NCBI GenBank assembly: GCA_965603365.1
Contig: CBFDCR010000021.1
Span: 1-64,000, forward strand
DNA from: JAHELQ01 sp965603365
Lineage (GTDB): Bacteria; Acidobacteriota; Aminicenantia; UBA2199
Reading direction: 5' to 3'
DNA length: 64,000 nucleotides
Below, in pieces: positions 30,601 through 37,350 of this stretch. Within the stretch, counting starts at the first letter, position 1; each line of letters opens with the position of its first letter. The position numbers and the translations under genes are program-made. Below the pieces are notes generated by a model that was not told the DNA's origin, searched no databases, and worked only from the letters and a program-made list of their open reading frames with translations.

Positions 30601-31844
30601 GCTGGGATGAATGGGATGAGGGACTTATCCACTGCATGGAAAATAAGTTAAAAGAAAAAATATCAAACCACGGATTTCTGGAAGAACTGCTGATAGTCTT
30701 GCTAAAAAAGCGGTCGATCAAGGCAAAGCAATATGCCGAATCAATAATTTCGCTGCCAAGAGGTTCTGATCCCGATATCGAAGATAGAGAACAGAAACTC
30801 ATCGCGGCCCAGACGTTGGTGCTCTATGCCGATGACGCCGGTTGGCCGATTGTTTGGCCGGTTATCCAGGAAGATAGTGATTTTGGCAAAGATCTGATTC
30901 TCAGATTTTCCGATAGTTATGATTGGAAGGGGAAATATATCCAGAATCGTCTTACGGAGAAGCAATTGGGGGATTTTTTTATATGGCTGGAAACTCATTT
31001 TCCCCATTCACAGGACCCGCAAATTACAACTGCTGTTTCTGGCCCGAAACTCGAGGTTTATTTTTTTAAACAATATATATTAAATTCCCTAAAAGGTCGT
31101 GGAACGAAACAAGCCTGCGCAGAATTTCGCCGATTGGTAGATACATTTCCGGAAATGGAGTGGCTCGAATATGTATTATACGAGGCCCAGGATATCACCC
31201 GGCAACATACCTGGATACCGTATGAAATTGGGGATATCCTTAAATTGACCGGGAATCAGGAGGCCCGCCTGGTACAGAACGAAGAGCAGCTTATGGAGGT
31301 GATTACCGGGAGTCTCAAACGGTTGGAGGCGAAACTTCACGGAGAAACGCCGGCAGTACCAGACATATGGAATCAAGTTAAAAAAAAATGGAGACCCAAA
31401 TATGAAAACTACTTTTCAGACTATATCAAACGCCATCTTGAAGAGGATCTGCCCGGTCGAGGTATTATTGTAAATCGAGAGGTTCAGATTCATAAGGTGG
31501 AACGAACAGATTTACGTATCGACGCCGTTCCCTTGAATAAAGAAAACAAGGCGGCGGACCAATTGACCGTCATCATAGAAGTTAAAGGCTGCTGGCACCG
31601 GGAACTGGAAACAGCCATGGAGGAACAATTGGTAGGGCGTTATCTTAAAAACAACAGATGCAAGCATGGAATCTATCTTGTTGGCTGGTTTAACTGCGAA
31701 TCATGGGATACAAATGATTCCAGATATCGTAAAGCGATGAAGATCGATAAAGATGAGGCACAGGCAATGTTTGATCAACAAGCGGAAGAGCTATCAAAAG
31801 GAAGGTTGAATATAAAAGCCGTAGTGATAGACACCTCTTTGTAA
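27630..31844 (+). CDS. Large STAND-like NTPase with helical-repeat middle and C-terminal PD-(D/E)XK nuclease
   Basis: A 1404-residue protein. The N-terminal P-loop NTPase has Walker A GEPGIGKT (60-67), Walker B LHLFLDSLDE (122-131) and a RIACRTADW sensor-type segment, as in NACHT/STAND ATPases. Residues about 380-1250 are almost all helical, with HEAT-like units (VRRVAIKIAETCKVKEVQDDL). The last 115 residues hold a restriction-endonuclease fold: Asp1298 in DLRIDAV, Glu1317-Val-Lys1319 in IIEVKG, and Gln1333/Tyr1338 in EEQLVGRYL. Avs-type STAND defence proteins carry the effector at the N-terminus; here it is at the C-terminus. The likely job is sensing a phage component through the repeats and cutting DNA. 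That is inference. AT-rich, foreign-looking codon use. Confidence 0.8.
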   Translation: MPNKKYDWKRFWFPRGESIPLALADDGYLIDPDSDPRDFWTSQIVTFESMLNKKCLVLLGEPGIGKTYTMEEERKTFGNRYNDKKIKILWKNLDEFGSEDRLVREIFEHPTFTEWIEGNHQLHLFLDSLDEGLREINTLGNLLVNKFRDYPIDRLHLRIACRTADWRNSLEQGLKKLWGEESFAAFEMAPLQKDDVITAARANGLDPDSLFREIESKNVIPLAIKPVTLEFLLKTFSKSQCLPRSQKDLYLEGCRLLCEETNQSRRDSRHVGIFSAEQKLATASRLAAVSVFCNRYAVWTNVDMGDVPAGDFTTKEVCGGTEEASGENFKIDESLIKETLGTGLFTSRGANRMGWAHQTYAEFMAAHYLYKHQLNLTQIMSLLSHPGDKDGKIIPQLSETAAWLAGMVPDVFREVMQSDPQVLLHSDVATAGSEDRAALVDHLLRHYDEKRLMDTDFTNYQYYSRLSHPGLADQLRAYILDNTKNRDVRRVAIKIAETCKVKEVQDDLINVIFDKKQPQEIRVKAAYAIAGAGDDDARLKLKPLAFEDSMDDPNDELKDCALKALWPSLISAEELFSILTFPKNRNFHGAYLEFTRINLVKYQWKSGDIIYALKLVKKFGSHTLLPHSFSELMDSILIQAFEQLDESGVLEAFAQVMISRDNFNFYCSFKNVSKSFRKAWLDNDEKRRCALKKIVTLFPDRVGSDILVRVQAPPLSLEKDKNWMIECLKETPSDREKEAWAKLISSLRNPENFEYVNAIIKACETEAVLRDKFSYWITPVKLDSPEAEEMKSDYDLFQGKKISSKPESKKPSAAKQISTLLDQFESGDLSAWIELNRVLAVGSSDRQYEDMFQADLEELPGWEDVDNPTKEGILKAARRYVLDKEAETKKWLGTSNVNLPDFAAYRAILLLFQKHPDCLSSFSNAVWEKWLLTILFFPTYVSEEDDNPQNKIIKQAYSKVPDKFLEILSLLVDFEINKQMSTSILSKIELCWDEWDEGLIHCMENKLKEKISNHGFLEELLIVLLKKRSIKAKQYAESIISLPRGSDPDIEDREQKLIAAQTLVLYADDAGWPIVWPVIQEDSDFGKDLILRFSDSYDWKGKYIQNRLTEKQLGDFFIWLETHFPHSQDPQITTAVSGPKLEVYFFKQYILNSLKGRGTKQACAEFRRLVDTFPEMEWLEYVLYEAQDITRQHTWIPYEIGDILKLTGNQEARLVQNEEQLMEVITGSLKRLEAKLHGETPAVPDIWNQVKKKWRPKYENYFSDYIKRHLEEDLPGRGIIVNREVQIHKVERTDLRIDAVPLNKENKAADQLTVIIEVKGCWHRELETAMEEQLVGRYLKNNRCKHGIYLVGWFNCESWDTNDSRYRKAMKIDKDEAQAMFDQQAEELSKGRLNIKAVVIDTSL

Positions 31845-31901
31845 AGGGAATTAGGGGCAGAGTTGAAAAATTAAAGAGAGAGGCAGGACGGAAAAATCGG
31901 T

Positions 31902-31929
31902 GTAGTGGACGCAGATCTGCGTCCCCTAC
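31902..31929. repeat. Dispersed palindromic repeat, copy 3
   Basis: Perfect core GGACGCAGATCTGCGTCC with GTAG and CTAC arms, 58 bp after the large nuclease gene. Confidence 0.85.
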
Positions 31930-31943
31930 ATGGGGGCCATTCA

Positions 31944-32019
31944 TGACGCTTAGCGTCACCCGGAGATTATGAAAAAGCCGCAGCGTGTTTTTATACGAGA
32001 TAAAAATCAGGCTTTTTCA
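31944..32019. terminator. Palindrome and long hairpin between convergent genes
   Basis: TGACGCTTAGCGTCA (31944-31958) is palindromic. A second pair, TGAAAAAGCC (31970-31979) and GGCTTTTTCA (32010-32019), forms a 10-bp stem with a 30-base loop directly after the stop of the minus-strand gene. A role as bidirectional transcript end is likely. Confidence 0.5.
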
Positions 32020-32020
32020 A

Positions 32021-32662
32021 TTAAAATATACTTCCCAGGAGTTTTAATAAATTTGTATAATTGATGCCGACTATACTGGATATGACGCCAGATAGGATCG
32101 CAGCCAGAAGCCATAAAATTATCTTCCCGATCATTCCTAAATTGAATTTTGCCCTTGCCCAGATTATATTGGTAAAATTGCTATTGATCAATTCCTCCAG
32201 GTCGCAATATGTGTTGAAAGCCTCCTCGTACTTTTCAAAGGCAGTCTGATTATCCTTTGATTCGACCTTTTTTGCGTCTCTCACCGCCTGTATCGCAGAA
32301 GCTCTCAGCTTTTTATACTTTACAAAGAAGTCACCATTGTTGATTGTCGTCAAATCTATTTTTTTGGTTTGCTTCTCAAACTTGACGACAAAATCATTGA
32401 GAGATACATTCAAATATTTAAAACAATCAAAAACGATTCTCTTGATATGCCTTTCTGCCCTATTAAGCTCGCCTTGAATATAATCAGCATCAATCCCTTT
32501 TCGATAACATTGTGCCACATGATCATTAAAAGCACGGATTTCATTGAAAATTGGAAGTGGAAATTTCTCAAATCGAGCCTCAATTAAGGCAATCAGGGGC
32601 TTAATGGTTTCATTGTACGTGTTGTATAAATTTGCCAGTTCTTCGCTCTGTTTTTTATTCAA
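32021..32662 (-). CDS. Helical protein with C-terminal membrane anchor, unknown
   Basis: A 213-residue protein, not recognised. Residues 1-175 are helical and charged (NLYNTYNETIKPLIALIEARFEKF; AFNDHVAQCYRKGIDADYIQGELNRAERH), with possible coiled-coil stretches. Residues about 178-200 form one or two membrane helices (GMIGKIILWLLAAILSGVISSIVGI). The layout, soluble helical sensor plus C-terminal anchor, resembles membrane effectors in defence systems. It is the second gene of a pair with the 79-residue protein upstream, 22 bases away, at the edge of the defence island. Confidence 0.6.
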   Translation of the reverse strand: MNKKQSEELANLYNTYNETIKPLIALIEARFEKFPLPIFNEIRAFNDHVAQCYRKGIDADYIQGELNRAERHIKRIVFDCFKYLNVSLNDFVVKFEKQTKKIDLTTINNGDFFVKYKKLRASAIQAVRDAKKVESKDNQTAFEKYEEAFNTYCDLEELINSNFTNIIWARAKFNLGMIGKIILWLLAAILSGVISSIVGINYTNLLKLLGSIF

Positions 32663-32684
32663 TGAAGTTCTCCACAGAGAATGA

Positions 32685-32924
32685 TCAGATCTTTGCCAGT
32701 TGTTTGTCTATGGTCTTTATACCCAATATTCTTAATAAGAACAAATACACCGAACCTCGCCCTGCCAGGCGAATGTCGTATTCCGGTATAGTCTTTAACT
32801 TTTTACCTATTTTTTTTTCGATACGCTCATCTATATCTTCGACCTTCATTTTGGAAATCGCCTCCGCATCGAGACCTAACTTTCTCTGAATCGCCTTTTT
32901 ACTTCTCTCATTTAGTCTAAACAT
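32685..32924 (-). CDS. Small basic protein paired with the membrane-anchored gene
   Basis: A 79-residue basic protein, not recognised. It starts MFRLNERSKKAIQRKLGLDAEAISKMKVEDIDERIEKKIG and ends in a segment (YDIRLAGRGSVYLFLLRILGIKTIDKQLAKI) with a conserved-looking GRGSVYLFL core. No membrane helix or catalytic motif is evident. It is the first gene of a two-gene operon. By position it could be an antitoxin, regulator or adaptor for the membrane-anchored protein, but nothing in the sequence proves this. Confidence 0.55.
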   Translation of the reverse strand: MFRLNERSKKAIQRKLGLDAEAISKMKVEDIDERIEKKIGKKLKTIPEYDIRLAGRGSVYLFLLRILGIKTIDKQLAKI

Positions 32925-33145
32925 ACTATTAATCCTTCAATCAATATTACATTTAATCAAATAACATAAAAAGAAAAAAATTGCAAGGGCCATTTAAGAA
33001 TTTCGGAAATAATCCATGCCATAATCTTAACTACAGAGGAGAAAAAGGGTGTGTTTAAACGATGAGAGGGGAGGTTTTACAAGGGGTATCTGTTGTGATA
33101 TAGTAGGGAATTCAAAAATATCCGGGTAAAAAAATGGAGGTAATG

Positions 33146-33994
33146 ATGGTAGATGTTAAATCGTTGAAGGGGGCGGTGGGGGTGTTCTCTTTTTTGATGT
33201 TGTTTTTTGGGGTGGGCGGCATGGCGCTGTTGGCTGGGGGTGAAAAAAAGGGGGAAAAGCCGGTGAAGCCGCGGCCGTGCCGGGTGCTGTTTATCGGCAA
33301 CAGTTTTACCTACGGCAATGATCTGCCCGGCATGTTTGTTAAACTGGCCGATGCCGCCGGTAAGAGGGTGGTGGTGGATCAGAGCACCTTTGGCGGCGCC
33401 TCCCTGGAGTTTCACGCCCAGAACTCCCACACCCGGGACAAGATATACCAGGACCGCTGGGATTACGTGGTCCTGCAAACAGGGGACATCGTGGCCTTCC
33501 AGGACCTGCACCATGTGCTGGGAGACCGGATCAAATTGTTACAGCAAAAAATATACGACAACCGCAAAGCCACAAAGGTCATGTATTTTATGCTCTGGGG
33601 GTGGCGGGACGGCCGGCATATGGAACGGGAAGACATCTACTACACTTACGAGGAATACCAGAAGATGATACACGACGGCACCATCGCCGTCGCCAATCAA
33701 CTGGGCCTGGTCATCGCGCCCGTGGGCTGGGCCTGGCAGGCGGCAATCAAACAAAAACCCCGAATTAAATTCAAGCTCTTTGCCCCCGACAATTACCACC
33801 CCGCGCTGAGGGGTTCATACCTGGGAGCCTGCGTGTTTTATGCGGCCGTGTTCCGGGAAAGCGCGGAAGGGGTTCCCTACACCGGCGGCCTGTCGGCCAA
33901 AGAGGCCCGGTTTTTCCAGGAGGTCGCCTCCGCCACCGTACTGGACAAACTCACACTCTGGAATCTCGGCCCCAGAAAAAAAGGTGACAAATAA
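33146..33994 (+). CDS. SGNH/DUF4886-type hydrolase, exported
   Basis: A 282-residue protein with a hydrophobic N-terminal segment (GVFSFLMLFFGVGGMALLAGG), a signal peptide or anchor. The core starts RVLFIGNSFTYGNDLPGMF, where Ser in GNSFTYGND is the SGNH nucleophile, and ends with APDNYHPALRGSYL, giving the Asp-X2-His pair. The GND form after the Ser is typical of DUF4886 hydrolases, thought to act on acyl or carbohydrate esters. ATG 33146 is chosen because GGAGG lies five bases upstream; an in-frame ATG at 33134 overlaps that site. It is convergent with the outer-membrane protein gene. Confidence 0.78.
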   Translation: MVDVKSLKGAVGVFSFLMLFFGVGGMALLAGGEKKGEKPVKPRPCRVLFIGNSFTYGNDLPGMFVKLADAAGKRVVVDQSTFGGASLEFHAQNSHTRDKIYQDRWDYVVLQTGDIVAFQDLHHVLGDRIKLLQQKIYDNRKATKVMYFMLWGWRDGRHMEREDIYYTYEEYQKMIHDGTIAVANQLGLVIAPVGWAWQAAIKQKPRIKFKLFAPDNYHPALRGSYLGACVFYAAVFRESAEGVPYTGGLSAKEARFFQEVASATVLDKLTLWNLGPRKKGDK

Positions 33995-34009
33995 AGAGGC
34001 GCTAACTGC

Positions 34010-36394
34010 CTAAAATTCTACTGAAAGGGTCAATCGGAGGGATCTGGGGATGGTTAGTTCCACGGCGTCGCGGCTGCCGCCGGACCAGACGTATTCGGAG
34101 AGCTCGTAGCCCACATCCAGCAGGTTGAAGGCCGACAGGCTTAAGCTGGCCCGCTGCTTGAACAGCCTGAAGCGGTAGTTCAATTTCAGACTGATATCCG
34201 ACACGTAATCCTCGCGGGGCCCGCCCTTCTCGCCCTTTTCGTTCTCTGCCTGGATGGTCTGGTAGTAGATGGCCCACTGATCGTGGCGGTTCAGGGCATT
34301 AAAAAAGGCAAAGGGATGGCCGTCCCGGTACTTCAGGCCGATGCCCAGGGAGAGGTTTCTGGCCAGGTAAAAGCCCGTATACAAACGGGCCACGAAGGCC
34401 CGGTCCCCGTCCAGCCGTCCGAAGCCATTGATCCAGGTATTGGGAAAGGCCTGGGATTCATGGATGACGCCGATGTCGTTAGCACCTACGCCGTTGCCGA
34501 AAGCGGTGTAGCCCATGCCTATATGGGCCAGGAAGGAGAAGGAGAAGAACCAGCGGCCCGGCCGCTCCCCCTTAAAATGGATCAGCAGTTGGGCATAGAA
34601 GGGATCGTCGTCGAAATCGTAATTGCTGAGGGTGTAATCCTTGAAGGTTTGGTTAAAGAAGTAGAGATCCTGGCCGCCGTATGACTCGTAGAAACCGTAA
34701 TCCCGGGCGAATTTAACCCAGAAGGTGTTGGCCATCTTCTTGTAGATGCCCTTGACGTTGAGGCGCCAGTGCCTGGACAGGCGGGTCGAAAGATCCAGCA
34801 GCAGCCTCCTCTTGCGGGGTGCGGCAATCGCCTCATCCACAAAGTGGCAGTTGCCGCCGCTGTAGCCGAAAACCGTGCCCTCCTCCCCCGCTTGATAGGC
34901 CAGGTCACCGTTTCCGTCCTGCCAGTGGTAATAGGTGCCGGAGGGCCGGTCCTGCTCCAGGAAAACATTGACATCCTCCCGGATATCGTAGGGCAGATCC
35001 CCGTAAGAGAAGAGAATACGGGTCTTCCGGTTCTTAAACAGCAGCAGGCCGATGTCGTAACCGGGGCTAAAAAAACTCAGGTTATTGGCGGCGTAATCGA
35101 AACGCAGGTCGCTGTAGCGGACAAACAGCCGGGAGATAAGCGACAGATCAGGGCTTATATCGGCAGACAGCCGCACCCCCGCCTCCAACCGGGCGTTGCT
35201 GTTATGATACTCCCTGCCCGGATCCCAGCGCAGCACCAGGTAGGGATCGCCGCCAAAGAAGATGGGGTTAAAGGCGTTCACCCTCTCTTGGCCCCCCAGT
35301 TGGGAGTAGCGGACAGCGGCATAGCCCACCACCGCCAGTGCCCCCCCCGACCATTGGCGGCGAAAGGGTATGTCGAGCGCCAGGTTGACGGTGGCGGCCG
35401 AGAAGGTGCCGATGCGGGCAAAGGAGTAGAGGCCGTCGCCGTCGTTGTCCCGGAAATCTTTAGAAAAATCCGGCACCGCCGGCTGGCGCTCCTCCGACTC
35501 ATACTGGACATAGAGTTTTAATTCCAGCCATTTCCGGTACAGCCCCAGGCCGGCCGCCAGGGAGCGGCGCGTCGAGTCGACGGTCTCCTGGGGATAGGCG
35601 CCGGTCTCGGCCCCCAGGTTAGTGCGCTCGGCATAGTTGAAGATGCCGAAGGCCTCAAACCGGCCGCCGGCAGTCTCTTTGCTATAATGGCTGCTGGCGG
35701 CAAACAGCCTGGACTGCTCGGTAAAAGTCCGGTCAAAGGCGTTAAAGTCGTTAAACTGCCTGTCCATGTCGAAGTAGTGGAGGGCCACCAGCCAGTTGGC
35801 CCGGCTGAATTTTTTGTGGAACAGGTAATCGATATAAAAGTTGTTGAGGGGCTTGCGCCGCTCGTTGTAGAGCCGGTCGGCCCGCTGAGTGGCCGGGGTG
35901 GTAATCAGGAAATCGGCCCAGGGGGAGTAGCTGCCCAGGTCGGAGTAGATGGTCGATACCGTGAGCCGGGAGAGGCTCTTTTGCGGCGCCTGGCATAAAA
36001 AACCCAGGCCGCCGCGGCCGGAAAGGGGTGACTCCCCTTGCAGCCTGTAGCCGGTCAGGGCAGAGGGGGGCAGCAGCACCGACGGGGTGCCGGGATTGAG
36101 GCCGGAGTCGATGGCAAAACCGTTGTAATCCCAGTTAAACTGGCGGTACGAATCCCCCTCGAAATAGACCCGGGGCGGATCGATCCAGGCAAAGCCGTTG
36201 CTCTCCTCGATCAACAAGGTGGTATCCGGCGCATAGGCCTCCAGGAAGGTGGGATAAAAGGAGGCGGCCGGCAAGGTCCGGATATAAAAATCGTTAAAGG
36301 TAAACACCGTTAAATCCTCGGCCCCATCGCTGGCCGCGGCTGCGGTAAAGCATAATAATACCATAAACAATAGAGCGTTTCTTCTCATCATCAC
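34010..36394 (-). CDS. Outer-membrane beta-barrel protein (TonB-receptor-like barrel)
   Basis: A 794-residue protein with a signal peptide (NALLFMVLLCFTAAAASDG). It is rich in alternating aromatic-polar strands such as WLELKLYVQYE, GRWFFSFSFLAHIGMGY and LSLSLSAFNLLDVGYEL, and ends RSLRLTLSVEF with a terminal Phe, the barrel-assembly signal. The C-terminal half resembles the TonB-dependent receptor barrel, but a plug domain and TonB box are not evident at the N-terminus. It may be an import or adhesion barrel. Third gene of the M23-PAP2-barrel operon. Its presence argues for a diderm envelope. Confidence 0.75.
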   Translation of the reverse strand: MMMRRNALLFMVLLCFTAAAASDGAEDLTVFTFNDFYIRTLPAASFYPTFLEAYAPDTTLLIEESNGFAWIDPPRVYFEGDSYRQFNWDYNGFAIDSGLNPGTPSVLLPPSALTGYRLQGESPLSGRGGLGFLCQAPQKSLSRLTVSTIYSDLGSYSPWADFLITTPATQRADRLYNERRKPLNNFYIDYLFHKKFSRANWLVALHYFDMDRQFNDFNAFDRTFTEQSRLFAASSHYSKETAGGRFEAFGIFNYAERTNLGAETGAYPQETVDSTRRSLAAGLGLYRKWLELKLYVQYESEERQPAVPDFSKDFRDNDGDGLYSFARIGTFSAATVNLALDIPFRRQWSGGALAVVGYAAVRYSQLGGQERVNAFNPIFFGGDPYLVLRWDPGREYHNSNARLEAGVRLSADISPDLSLISRLFVRYSDLRFDYAANNLSFFSPGYDIGLLLFKNRKTRILFSYGDLPYDIREDVNVFLEQDRPSGTYYHWQDGNGDLAYQAGEEGTVFGYSGGNCHFVDEAIAAPRKRRLLLDLSTRLSRHWRLNVKGIYKKMANTFWVKFARDYGFYESYGGQDLYFFNQTFKDYTLSNYDFDDDPFYAQLLIHFKGERPGRWFFSFSFLAHIGMGYTAFGNGVGANDIGVIHESQAFPNTWINGFGRLDGDRAFVARLYTGFYLARNLSLGIGLKYRDGHPFAFFNALNRHDQWAIYYQTIQAENEKGEKGGPREDYVSDISLKLNYRFRLFKQRASLSLSAFNLLDVGYELSEYVWSGGSRDAVELTIPRSLRLTLSVEF

Positions 36395-36424
36395 CCTCCC
36401 TTTGTTCTGATTGTATTTAAAAAT

Positions 36425-37297
36425 TTAAAACACATAATAAAAACTCAAACCCATCTTATCGGGTTGAAGGATCGGCATGACCTGGAACCTGGAACTCCTC
36501 TTCTTTACCACGAACCGGGCAATGGCATAACCCAAAACTGCGCCCAAAAACACATCGGAGATCCAGTGCAAATCCTCGGTGATGGTGGCCAGGCCGCCTA
36601 AGGTGGCCAGGCTGTAGCAGGCAAAGGGAACCAGGAAACCGTCGTTGTACTGGTGGGCCACCACCGTGGCCAGTGCCCAGATGGTGATGGTGTGACCGGA
36701 AAAGAAGGCGTCGTGTTTGGCCCACTGGTTCTCCTGGTAGCGTTTGAAGAAACCCGACGGCCCGGCCCAGCGATCCTGGCCGTCAAACTCCGAGGGCCTG
36801 GTCCGGCCGGTCAGGTGCTTGACCAACTGCACCACCACAAAGGAGTGGATCATGGCCTGCAGGGCCAGTTCACCGGTCTCCTTAGCCTTCCCGTCTTTAA
36901 ACACGGCGCCGTAGAGCCAGAACAGTCCGGCCGCGCCATAGGGATAGCCCTCACTCATCCTGGAAAAGGTGGGACTCACCTTATCCACCCATTGGTGCTC
37001 TTCCTGGTAATCCTTGAAGCTGCGATAGATGGCCTCGTCGTTGTGGATCATGACACCGGTCAGAAGGGCAATGCCGCCCCACTTGAGCAGATCCTTGGCC
37101 TTGATCCTGAAGGGAGAGGTGAGGATCTTCTTTTCGTCCTGCCACAGGGCCTTAAGAAAAGGATCTTTTTTTCGGACTTCGCCGATTTTCTCCTCTTCCT
37201 CCTCTTCGGCACTCTGCTTTTTCTCCTCCTGGCCAAAAACCATAACGCTAAAAAAAACAAACACCAGCAACACAATCACTGTTCTATTTTTTCGCAT
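36425..37297 (-). CDS. PAP2-family phosphatase, exported
   Basis: A 290-residue protein with a signal peptide (NRTVIVLLVFVFFSVMVFG), an acidic linker (EEEEEEKIG) and a PAP2 domain. The three PAP2 motifs are visible: KHLTGRTRP, FFSGH (the usual PSGH variant) and TEDLHWISDVFLG, holding the catalytic His. The family removes phosphate from undecaprenyl-PP, phosphatidic acid or lipid A. ATG 37297 is chosen because the signal peptide starts there; the frame extends 57 bases further upstream but without a better signal. It sits between the M23 peptidase and barrel genes, suggesting an envelope role. Confidence 0.85.
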   Translation of the reverse strand: MRKNRTVIVLLVFVFFSVMVFGQEEKKQSAEEEEEEKIGEVRKKDPFLKALWQDEKKILTSPFRIKAKDLLKWGGIALLTGVMIHNDEAIYRSFKDYQEEHQWVDKVSPTFSRMSEGYPYGAAGLFWLYGAVFKDGKAKETGELALQAMIHSFVVVQLVKHLTGRTRPSEFDGQDRWAGPSGFFKRYQENQWAKHDAFFSGHTITIWALATVVAHQYNDGFLVPFACYSLATLGGLATITEDLHWISDVFLGAVLGYAIARFVVKKRSSRFQVMPILQPDKMGLSFYYVF

Positions 37298-37350
37298 CCG
37301 AAATGATAGTATAAAAACCGGCAATAGGCAAGTCGGTGGCCAGGGAATGA

